NCBI GenBank assembly: GCA_002887195.1
Contig: PJAB01000001.1
Location: 37,753 to 101,752 of the forward strand
Source of the DNA: Chrysochromulina parva
Lineage: Eukaryota; Haptophyta; Prymnesiales; Chrysochromulinaceae
DNA: 64,000 nucleotides
Direction of reading: 5' to 3'
The translations under genes and the position numbers were made by a program. Shown piece by piece: positions 47,571 to 55,305 of the stretch. The number at the start of each line of letters is the position of its first letter. Within the stretch, counting starts at the first letter, position 1. The notes below the pieces were generated by a model. It ran no database searches and was not told where the DNA came from. It saw nothing but the letters and a program-made list of their open reading frames with translations.

Positions 47571-50105
47571 ATGCCGCCAGTACTGGTAGCGGGAGAGGCG
47601 GCGCCAGCACGTGCCACCGCTACGGCCACTGCCACGCCCGTGGCAGCCGCCAGTAGCGCTGCTCCTCGTGCTACGGCCACGGCCAGGGCAACAGCCACGC
47701 CTGTGGCCGCCGCCAGTAGCGCTCCTCGTTGTACGGCCATCGCCGTACCCGCCGCCGTAGCCACTAGCGATGCTCCTCGCGATGCGGCCAGTGGCGCACC
47801 CGTGGCTGTCGCCACTAGCGCTGCTCCTCGTGCTACGGCCACTACCGCACCCGTGGCTGTCGCCACTAGCGCTGCTCCTCGTGCTACGGCCACTGCCGCA
47901 CCCGTGGCTGTCGCCACTAGCGCTGCTCCTCGTGCTACGGCCACTGCCGCACCCGTGGCTGTCGCCACTAGCGCTGCTCCTCGTGCTACGGCCACTGCCG
48001 CACCCGTCGCCGCCGCCACTAGCGCTGCTCCTCATGCTACGGCGGCGGCCCAGCCCACCGAGTATGCGGATGCGTACGACTTTTCAGGCTTGAGCCAACA
48101 GCCGCGTCGCAGCTCGATCGGTGCCAAACACCCGCCCGATGCCGACAAGGAGGACGAGTATGACTTCTCATCGTTTCATGAGGAGCATGCATCGGGCGGC
48201 GGCTCAGACGCAGCACCCGCGCATGCATCGGGCGGCGGCTCAGCAGCAGCACCCGCGCGATCCATAGCAGCCGCTGCCACTTGGGATGACGTGGCAACTG
48301 CTCGCAAATCTTTCGCCTATGAGCCGAGCCCGGGCCAGGTCGCGGCCGCCGCAATGGGAGGCGAGGTACCGACGAGCACGGCGCCTCGGCCGCTACCGCG
48401 AAAGGCAGCATCGTCCACGACGCTAACGGCTGCGGCTCCCACCACAGCCGCTCCCACAGCTCCCACAGCTCCCTTCACAGCCACTCCTGCCGTTGCCGCT
48501 CCTGCCGCCACCGCCGTCGCCGCTCCTGCCGCCACCGCCGTTACCGCCACCGCCGCTGCCGCCGCCAACACCGCCGCCACCGCCGCCGCGGCCGTGGCCA
48601 GCACCGCCGGCAGCGCCATAGGGCCATCAGACGAGGTGATGGCACTACGCGCACGGCTCGAGGCGGCGCAGCACTCGATCACGGCGTCCGAGGCCCGTAG
48701 GCGCGCGGCCGTCGAGGCCACCGCAACTGCGCAGGCCCAGCTCGCCGAGAAGCACCGTGTGCTACGCGCGACGCGCGAGCGCCTGTGCGACCTCGCGGAG
48801 AATGTATCCGAAGCGCTCGAGGCGACGCTTGCGTCCGACCCGGAGGTGGCGCGAGAAGAGGAGACCCTGTTCATGCTCCGCGCGCGGCTGCGCTGTGCGC
48901 AAGAGGCCGTCGCGAAGCACCGCATGCGCCGCGATGAGATGAAGGCTAACCTAGACCTCATGCGGCGGGTCGCCGCGCTCGCTCCGACGACAGCCCGACG
49001 GCCATCGAGCGCGGCGCCTGCGATAGGCGGTAGCGACCACAGCGGCCGCAGAGCGACGCCGGCAAGCACGCGACTGAACGAGGACGGCTTACAGGCGATG
49101 ATGAAACGTCTGGTGCCCAGCAAGCACGAGCTCGCGCGCCGACCCGGGCTGCACCCCAACTCGCGCCGCCTCTTTGGCGAGCAGGGCGTCGAGGCACCGC
49201 CCGATCCGCCCGGGACGGCGCCGCCGGCCAACCCAGACGCGCCTAAGAAGCCGCCCAAGGTGCGCCGCGAGGACCTGATCCAGCATCTGTACGAGGGGCC
49301 GATGCAAAGGCTCAAGGAGCTCCAGAAGAAGCAGGAGCAAGAGCGGCAGCCCTCGCCGTCCGCGGTCATGAGCCAAGAGAGGCTCGCTGGGATGATGAAG
49401 CGGCTGCACGACGCGCCGGCGGCCTCAAAGCGTCGCGCGCTCGCGAGGGAGCGGACGGACGCTCAAGCTGCCGAGGCGGTCGGCGCGAGGACCCTGAACA
49501 AAGGGGCAAGCGTGGTCGGCGATCGGCCGCGAGACACGCCCCAGGTACGCGCGGCGGTCTTGCATGGTGGCCACGCGGCACGAGGCACGATGCGCGACCC
49601 GTTGGGCATGTACGGCCCGACAGCACCGGGCAGCGCTCAGGGCGGCGCTCAGGGCGGCACTCATGGCGGCGGGCTATTCCTGCCGGGCGGGACGCTCGTC
49701 GGCGGCGCGCGGGCGGAGGACATGGCGCTCGGCACGGCGTTTGCGGCTGACGACCCTTACTCCACCGGCTCCTCGCATGGCATCATGGTTGGGTCTCGGT
49801 CACCCGAGGCCCCGGTAAAGCCAGCGCCGAGGCCGTTGCCGAAGCATGCACCCGCGCAGCACTACGGCAACGAGCTAGCGCCGCCCTCCATACCGCCATC
49901 GCCGCCGTCGTCGTCGCGCCCGTCGTCGTCGTCGCCGTTCCCTGAGGGTGAACAGTACGAGCTCACCGTCCCCGAGGGCTACCGCGCTTGCGAAGACCTG
50001 CCTGTGGTGCTGCCAGACGGCAGGAGCATCCTCGTCGCTATCCCCGACGGACTTGGACCGGGCGATGACTTCGTCGCGCTCTTGCCGCGGGCGGGCCCGC
50101 TCTGA
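47571..50105 (+). CDS. Repeat-rich coiled-coil protein of unknown function
   Basis: 844 residues from the ATG at 47571; an ATG at 47478 is in frame but the 31 added residues look like leader. Residues ~1-160 are 17-residue repeats of the type AVATSAAPRATATAAPV. Two DAYDFSGLSQ/DEYDFSSFHE motifs follow, then a second Ala/Thr/Pro stretch. A coiled coil lies at ~360-460 (MALRARLEAAQHSITASEARRRA to AQEAVAKHRMRRDEMKANL). Short motifs MMKRLVPSKHEL and MMKRLHDAPAASK repeat. The final ~45 residues (YELTVPEGYRACEDLPVVLPDGRSILVAIPDGLGPGDDF) form a small module of a kind seen repeatedly in algal proteins. The paired YDF motifs could be peptide ligands for adaptor or actin-associated proteins; that is speculation. 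Confidence 0.7.
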   Translation: MPPVLVAGEAAPARATATATATPVAAASSAAPRATATARATATPVAAASSAPRCTAIAVPAAVATSDAPRDAASGAPVAVATSAAPRATATTAPVAVATSAAPRATATAAPVAVATSAAPRATATAAPVAVATSAAPRATATAAPVAAATSAAPHATAAAQPTEYADAYDFSGLSQQPRRSSIGAKHPPDADKEDEYDFSSFHEEHASGGGSDAAPAHASGGGSAAAPARSIAAAATWDDVATARKSFAYEPSPGQVAAAAMGGEVPTSTAPRPLPRKAASSTTLTAAAPTTAAPTAPTAPFTATPAVAAPAATAVAAPAATAVTATAAAAANTAATAAAAVASTAGSAIGPSDEVMALRARLEAAQHSITASEARRRAAVEATATAQAQLAEKHRVLRATRERLCDLAENVSEALEATLASDPEVAREEETLFMLRARLRCAQEAVAKHRMRRDEMKANLDLMRRVAALAPTTARRPSSAAPAIGGSDHSGRRATPASTRLNEDGLQAMMKRLVPSKHELARRPGLHPNSRRLFGEQGVEAPPDPPGTAPPANPDAPKKPPKVRREDLIQHLYEGPMQRLKELQKKQEQERQPSPSAVMSQERLAGMMKRLHDAPAASKRRALARERTDAQAAEAVGARTLNKGASVVGDRPRDTPQVRAAVLHGGHAARGTMRDPLGMYGPTAPGSAQGGAQGGTHGGGLFLPGGTLVGGARAEDMALGTAFAADDPYSTGSSHGIMVGSRSPEAPVKPAPRPLPKHAPAQHYGNELAPPSIPPSPPSSSRPSSSSPFPEGEQYELTVPEGYRACEDLPVVLPDGRSILVAIPDGLGPGDDFVALLPRAGPL
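47750..48040 (+). repeat. 51-bp coding tandem repeat
   Basis: Unit GCTGTCGCCACTAGCGCTGC plus 31 further bases, period 51, about five near-identical copies preceded by diverged ones from 47600. Because 51 is a multiple of three and no unit contains a stop, both strands stay open, which creates a false antisense extension of the SIZ gene. Confidence 0.92.
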
Positions 50106-50482
50106 GGCCTGGCAACTACGAGCTACGTGGAGCACGATCGTGCAATGCCTGTACCGTACCGCCGTGTCCGGTCGCGTAGCCGTACATACCAGCGAGCGGC
50201 GTGTGGAGCCGGCGGTCTGGCTGCCGTGCCCGGGGTTTTGCGGGTTCTGTACGGACCTACGCAGATTCCACGCGGGCCCCGGGTTTCAGATATTTGTCAT
50301 TAGGATATGAACCTCGACTGATATGACATGCACTTCTGTTTTCACTTACCATGTACGTATCGCTCGTGCTCCGCCAAAGTGCGGATCTCACCGCTGGCCC
50401 ATAAATCTCTCTCGCTCACGCACGTCTGACGAACAAACTCCGCTGAGAAACATACACACGCGCTCAGCATACGGGCCGACGA
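50106..50482. other. Convergent intergenic region, no gene seen
   Basis: Lies between the stops of the coiled-coil gene (+) and the dynein light chain gene (-). Moderately AT-rich at its right end, with no recognisable RNA or repeat. Confidence 0.5.
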
Positions 50483-51116
50483 CTAGATGGCCAGGCCGAA
50501 GACGGTGACTAGGCAGTACATGCTCTTATTCTCCCATCGCAGCGTGGCATTGCCGTCACATGAGTTGTCCCAGTGGCAGGACGTCGCCGTGTGCAAGCCC
50601 GCGCCGTTTTTCTGCATGATGACTGCCGTCACTGCGAGTGGTGCGGGAAGGAACGCGTCATGGTGGAGTCCATCGAACGACAGGGTCCGGAGGCGTGCGC
50701 GTTTGCGAGGTTGCGCTTACCAATGTACTTGAACGGCTTGTTCAGCTCCTTGAGGCGCTTGAGCGTGCCCTCGATGACCTGCAAACGGGAAGCGCATGGG
50801 CCTTAGCGAAGATGTTGCAGCGATAGTGCAGATCTGCGCGTGCTCACCATGGATGTCCAATTGGGCACCTTGGTGTGCACGTATGTAGTGTTGTTCAAGA
50901 CTTGTTCAGTGGCCTGCACAGGGCGGAGCAGCGGCGTGAGCCTCCATGGCAGCGCGGATTGCCGAGCAGTCAAAGCACTCGGTAGTTCGCGAGCCATGGC
51001 GCATGGGCTGTTGGCAGGGATGGCGCGCGCGCCTCCTTGATGATCGCCGAGATGTCGTCTGGGATGAAGGTTGTCTCCTCGGACTGCGTGTCATCCAGGA
51101 GACCGGCGTCCGCCAT
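50483..51116 (-). CDS. DYNLT1: Dynein light chain Tctex-type, complement(join(50483..50631, 50721..50778, 50848..50913, 51033..51116))
   Basis: 118 residues rebuilt from four small exons. Exon 1 gives [20 protein letters not shown] through IIKE; exon 2 gives [20 protein letters not shown] plus SM; exon 3 gives [19 protein letters not shown]; exon 4 gives [20 protein letters not shown] through [12 protein letters not shown] and the stop TAG. The Tctex1 hallmarks are all present: paired [32 protein letters not shown] and WENKSMYC. Length and alignment are gap-free against the animal family. It serves cytoplasmic or axonemal dynein as a cargo/intermediate-chain subunit, so the host probably builds flagella or at least uses dynein. 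Donors of exons 2 and 3 are GTGAGC and GTAAGC. Exon 1 needs a GC donor (GAG|GCGCGC); a GT donor at 50978 is possible but inserts 21 residues. Confidence 0.92.
50914..51032 (-). other. 119-bp GC-AG intron of the dynein light chain gene
   Basis: The gap-free family alignment (IIKE-ATEQVL) demands a cut at GAG|GCGCGC and an acceptor at GTGCAG|GCCACT. An alternative GT donor (CCGA|GTGC at 50978) keeps the frame but adds 21 residues in a conserved helix. Confidence 0.7.
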
Positions 51117-51341
51117 GAGTGCCAACAGGAAGCGCTATCGCGGGCGGATTTGCATCTAGCGGGCGAATCGGTAAAAAGTCCCCTCAGTCTTTCCGTTTCA
51201 CAATCACGGGGGACGAAGGAACAGGAAGGAAGGTCCCGACCGCATAACGTGAACGTGAGGTCCCGACCGCAGGGCCCCAACAACTCCAAGTTCAACACCC
51301 CGGGACACCGGGACGGACGCGCGCGCGCCGTGCGCGCAGCC
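51117..51341. promoter_or_regulatory. Candidate bidirectional promoter, dynein light chain/SMP-30
   Basis: 225 bp between two divergent start codons. GGTCCCGACCGCA occurs twice (51227 and 51261). The segment is also in frame with the SMP-30 gene, but that reads poorly and overlaps the dynein exon. Confidence 0.4.
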
Positions 51342-52556
51342 ATGTCAGCTCGCCGCGCCGAGGGTGCGGACTACATGGCCAAGCACGGCGTCGAGGAGGC
51401 CATCAAACGCGCCCTCGAGGAAATCTTGCGTGATCGGCCGGGCGATCCCGTCGTTGCGCTTGGGCAGCTGCTTCTGGCAGCGCCAAGCGCTGCCACGCCA
51501 AAGGAGGCGTCGTCCATGGTGGTGGTGGCTAAAGCCGATGCGGAGCTGGGCGAGGGTCCTATCTGGGACACCCGCCACAGCCGGCTGCTATTCCTCGACA
51601 TCCTGCAATCAAAGATCTTCTCCTACTCGCCCACCAGTGGCGACCTGGAAACGGTCAACGTCTCAAAGCACACGCCAATCGTCTCGACAATTGTGCCCGT
51701 GCTGGGGCCAGAGTGGGACGATGCCGTGATCCTCGGGACGCAGGACGGCGTCGCGCTCTTCGATCTGGATGAGGGCACCTTCGAGCGTCATCCGGCCAGC
51801 GGCACGCTGCACGCACTGCCTCACTCGCGAATGAACGACGGCCGGTGCGACTCCAATGGGCACCTGTGGATCGGTTCGATCGCGCGCCAAGGGCCCGGCG
51901 GCGCCGACCTGGTATCAGAGGGCTCCGCGCTCTGGGTGCTCGACAGCTGGGAGGCGACGCCCGTCAAGGTACTCGATCGCATCACCATCAGCAACGGCTT
52001 GGCATGGTCCGTTGATGGCAAGACAATGTGGTATACCGACAGCCCAACCTTCGGCGTGGACGCCTTCGACTTCGACGCCGACGCGCCCGAACCCGCGCGC
52101 AGGCTGCGCAACAAGCGGCGTGCCATCGAGGTGAGCTCGTCCTTCCCGCCAGTGCCCGATGGTTGCGCCCTCGACAACCAGGGCCAGCTCTGGGTGGCGT
52201 GCTTCGGCGCGGGCGTGGTGCGTCGATATGACCCAAGGTCCGGAGCGCTGCTATGTGCCTTCGAGGTGCCCCCAGAGGCGGGAACAGAGACGACAGCGTG
52301 CGCCTTTGGCGGCAACGAGCTCGACGAGCTGTACATCACGACCGCCCATGAGTTCTGGTCCGACGAGAAGAAGAAGCAGTTCCCGCTCGCCGGCAGCCTC
52401 TTCAAGCTCACCAAGGAGACGATCGCCGCCGCCTGCGGGCCCGGCGTCCGGGGCATCCAGCCGCATTACTTCAAGACTCCGCGAGGCCGCTCGCCGGCCA
52501 GATCGGAAGATGTTCACAGATCGGAAGATGTTCGGTTCCGCTCGACAGCGCTGTGA
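51342..52556 (+). CDS. SMP-30/gluconolactonase family hydrolase
   Basis: 404 residues from the ATG at 51342. After a short helical N-terminus, the six-bladed propeller (~60-385) has the family metal-site residues: Glu in AELGEGPIWD, Asn and the DG pair in SRMNDGRCDSNGHLWIGSI, Asn in ITISNGLAWSVDGKTMWYTDS, and Asp in PDGCALDNQGQLWVACF. These bind one divalent metal. Known members hydrolyse gluconolactone and other lactones or phosphotriesters. No signal peptide is clear, so it should be cytosolic. A 16-bp duplication (AGATCGGAAGATGTTC twice, from 52500) encodes RSEDVHRSEDV at the extreme C-terminus. Confidence 0.88.
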   Translation: MSARRAEGADYMAKHGVEEAIKRALEEILRDRPGDPVVALGQLLLAAPSAATPKEASSMVVVAKADAELGEGPIWDTRHSRLLFLDILQSKIFSYSPTSGDLETVNVSKHTPIVSTIVPVLGPEWDDAVILGTQDGVALFDLDEGTFERHPASGTLHALPHSRMNDGRCDSNGHLWIGSIARQGPGGADLVSEGSALWVLDSWEATPVKVLDRITISNGLAWSVDGKTMWYTDSPTFGVDAFDFDADAPEPARRLRNKRRAIEVSSSFPPVPDGCALDNQGQLWVACFGAGVVRRYDPRSGALLCAFEVPPEAGTETTACAFGGNELDELYITTAHEFWSDEKKKQFPLAGSLFKLTKETIAAACGPGVRGIQPHYFKTPRGRSPARSEDVHRSEDVRFRSTAL

Positions 52557-53048
52557 ACAAAGCCGCAGAAGAGGCGCACCAAAGGTCATGTGCCCCTCGC
52601 CACCGCTCACGGCCGCGATGGCGTCCAATTGCCGCGGAGACACTAAGCCGGTGCGGGGAGGCGGGCGCAAGCAACAGAATGCATGCGATGCACATGATAT
52701 CATTCCATGTACGCATTTAGGATCCCTAGTATCCGGATATCATTTCGTCTTCAGAATCGACGTTCAGAACGATAAGTCCGAAAACCGAAACGCACGTGCG
52801 CCAACAAAGCAACCAACAAGCAACCAATTTTAAAAACGACTTGACCGACCCGTACAGAGGGCGTAGCGCCCGCGCACGAACGTCGCGTGAGCGGCGGATT
52901 TGACCGTCCGCCACTCAGAACGTCCGTCGATACTTGAATCTAGGTTCCACTAACTGGCTAACATAACTGCTCGTCCTGAGGAAGCACTGCCGGGCCGTGA
53001 CGCGTGAGCCCGTGTGGTCGAAATGTGCCTTAAATGTGCCTTCGAGCT
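52557..53048. other. Convergent intergenic region, no gene seen
   Basis: Between the SMP-30 gene (+) and the glycosyltransferase gene (-). AT-richer in 52690-52840. Nothing recognisable on either strand. Confidence 0.5.
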
Positions 53049-55094
53049 TCATGGCTTCAAAACATATTTCGCAGCGTCGCCCACGGTGTACGGCATTCCT
53101 GCCTGGCCGTAATTCGCCTTGAATTTGCGCACATCGGCGCACGGGAAGCTGGCCACCTGGCGTGGGGCGCTCCCAGCACTGTAGACTTCGCGAGGCGGCA
53201 ACGCCTCGACGACGTTGCAGATGCAGATGTCGCGACCGAGCTCCTTGGACCAGCAACTCATCTTACCGGACGCGTCGCGCCAGTTGCCTTTTCGGATCAT
53301 CGCGCAGCTACCGCCACGGAGCTGCTGACACTCCTTGAGGAGAGCGTCTTCCTCCTTGAGAGCGAAGCCTTTCCACACGGCGGGCGGCACGTCGTGCACA
53401 TTCTTCATCCGTCGGAGCGTCGCGTTGGCGGCAGCTGAGTACACGAAACTCGCGTCGTACAGCCCCATCGAGGATGAGGGCCATCGGCATGTGATCGGCA
53501 GCGCACAGCTCGGCAGCTGCTGACAATAGTGCGTGATCGCGGGCCAAAAGCCTCTGCCCACCTCGGTGGTGTCGTGCAAGTAAAACCACTGCGTGACGCC
53601 GGGGAAGAGATCGCGCCGCTCGCCGATGTGCACGAGGCCGCTGAAGTCGATGCTGTCATGCTCAACCGCGTAGTAGCGCACACCCCGTGCGTCGGTGCTC
53701 ACGGCGGCGCGCCCGTCCCGATCGCCGCCAATGAAGACGTGCACCTGGTTCATCGGCACCCCGGCAAGCTCGAGAGAGCGCAGCAGGTGCTCGCGTGGCA
53801 CGCTGTAGCGTACGTTCGAGTTGATGGCCACCCCCAGCGTCGGACAAGAAGTCTCTCGGGAGGGTCCAGCATCACCCGACTGTGGCGAGGACCCGGTGGT
53901 GGAGACGTAGCGCTCGCCTCGCTGCACCAGCGCCGCTCCGAGTGCCGGCCTGCTCTCTTCGAGCTTGGCGCGCACCATGGCAAGCCGGCTCATCGCCGGT
54001 ACGTCGTACATATGGCAGACGAAGCTCGAAGAGCTCAGACAAGCCCACGAGCGTCCGAAACGGCTTTCGTTCGCGACCACCGTGGCGAGCACGCCAAGGT
54101 GCGTGTGCACGCGCGAGTCGAACCACGCAAAGCGCGCCGGATCGAACCATGTGGGCGTGTTGAAGACGGCCGCGTTGAGCACGTCCACCGCGTCTGGGAA
54201 GCGGCGCTGCATACGCTGAGCGCACAGCTGCTCACCGAGAAGTGCAATGGGCGGCGCGCGCGACGCAAACGGCTGAGGCGGACCGGATCGATCGGTGCGG
54301 GCCCTGGAAGCGGCGGGTCGATGCTTGGCTCGGTTGGAGGAACCTTTCGGCACTTCGATCGGATCGCAAGCGCCCTCACCGCCGCTTGCCCACCAAGCGA
54401 GCATGCGGCGGGCCTCGCCGCGAGCGTCGTTCTTCGCAAAGACGACACCCGAGTTGACCCACGAGCCATCGTTCCGCGGCAAGAGAGCGAGCTCGTCCGC
54501 AGGGCAATGGCCGGCGCGACAGCAGCGGCACGGCAGACAGTCGCCGTTGTGCCCAAAGGGCGAGTGGCACGCGAGCACAACTTTCACCGCCGCCGGGGCC
54601 TTCGAGAGATACGGCTGGAGCAGCACTTGCTCGACTGAGGCGCTCGCACGGTTTATGATCGCGTCGCCGTCGAGGAAGAAGACCCATGGGCATTCGTGCG
54701 GGCCGCGTTCGAGAAGCTCGAGCATTGCTCGAGGCTTGGCCCAGTTTATGGTCGCAGCTGAGGACCATGCACCAGCGCCATCGAGATGCACGCCGGGTGG
54801 CATCGCAGCGCTCACATTACGGTACGAATGAAGCTCACCAAAGAGGGTGTAGCGATAGCCATGAGAGAGCGCCCAATTGATAGCGATCTCAATCGCAAAC
54901 GCGCCCCACGAGATAGCACCGAGCAAGTTGCTGGTCATGACGCTCGCGATGCAACCGTGCGGCTGAACCGAGTGCGGTCTCCATTCTCTGATGTCGAAAG
55001 GCGGCGATGTGATGGCACTCTGTGCTGGTGCCGCGATCGCCACGGCTCCTGGGCACACGCCGTGGACGCGCTTGCATGACGAATGAAGCGGCAT
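53049..55094 (-). CDS. Double-domain glycosyltransferase-like protein (GT34-type N-terminal domain)
   Basis: 681 residues from the ATG at 55094; upstream in-frame ATGs reach 55454 but overlap the next gene's C-terminus. The first 25 residues (MPLHSSCKRVHGVCPGAVAIA) may be a signal anchor. The first domain (~40-330) has INWALSHGYRYTLFGEL, INWAKPRAMLELLE and CPWVFFLDGDAIINRA, where DGD is the metal-binding DXD motif of the galactosyl/mannosyltransferase GMA12/MNN10 (GT34) fold, followed by NDGSWVNSGVVFAKND and a downstream WFDPARFAWF. The second half (~410-681) starts CPTLGVAINSNVRYSVPREHLLRSL and contains HVFIGGDRDG and FYLHDTTEVG, another glycosyltransferase-like pattern I cannot name. Two catalytic halves would suggest polysaccharide assembly in the Golgi, for instance of scale glycans. 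Confidence 0.75.
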   Translation of the reverse strand: MPLHSSCKRVHGVCPGAVAIAAPAQSAITSPPFDIREWRPHSVQPHGCIASVMTSNLLGAISWGAFAIEIAINWALSHGYRYTLFGELHSYRNVSAAMPPGVHLDGAGAWSSAATINWAKPRAMLELLERGPHECPWVFFLDGDAIINRASASVEQVLLQPYLSKAPAAVKVVLACHSPFGHNGDCLPCRCCRAGHCPADELALLPRNDGSWVNSGVVFAKNDARGEARRMLAWWASGGEGACDPIEVPKGSSNRAKHRPAASRARTDRSGPPQPFASRAPPIALLGEQLCAQRMQRRFPDAVDVLNAAVFNTPTWFDPARFAWFDSRVHTHLGVLATVVANESRFGRSWACLSSSSFVCHMYDVPAMSRLAMVRAKLEESRPALGAALVQRGERYVSTTGSSPQSGDAGPSRETSCPTLGVAINSNVRYSVPREHLLRSLELAGVPMNQVHVFIGGDRDGRAAVSTDARGVRYYAVEHDSIDFSGLVHIGERRDLFPGVTQWFYLHDTTEVGRGFWPAITHYCQQLPSCALPITCRWPSSSMGLYDASFVYSAAANATLRRMKNVHDVPPAVWKGFALKEEDALLKECQQLRGGSCAMIRKGNWRDASGKMSCWSKELGRDICICNVVEALPPREVYSAGSAPRQVASFPCADVRKFKANYGQAGMPYTVGDAAKYVLKP

Positions 55095-55305
55095 GACGAA
55101 ACTGCGTTCACATGAATACACACAACACGTTAACGCTGCGTTCATTTCACTCCCTCTGCCACAGGAAGCTGTGTTCACTTCGTCGATTGCGCCTCGGGTA
55201 GGGGGGGAAGCAATAAAATGTGTGTTTTGACGCGACACAGCACGGCATGTTAAAAGGATATGTTCATATGTACAACATGAGTGTGCGCTGTGCCCCTCTC
55301 CCTTC

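Noticed and set aside
47277..48035. N-terminal extension of the SIZ/PIAS protein rich in Ser, Gly, Arg
   Set aside because: It is the antisense of the 51-bp coding repeats of the neighbouring gene and overlaps the divergent promoter. The inner ATG at 47276 gives a normal SAP-first start.
52500..52540. Sequencing-adapter contamination (AGATCGGAAGA twice)
   Set aside because: Identity with the common adapter stops after 11 bases, the repeat is in frame inside a gene end, and no assembly break is visible. Raw reads could confirm.
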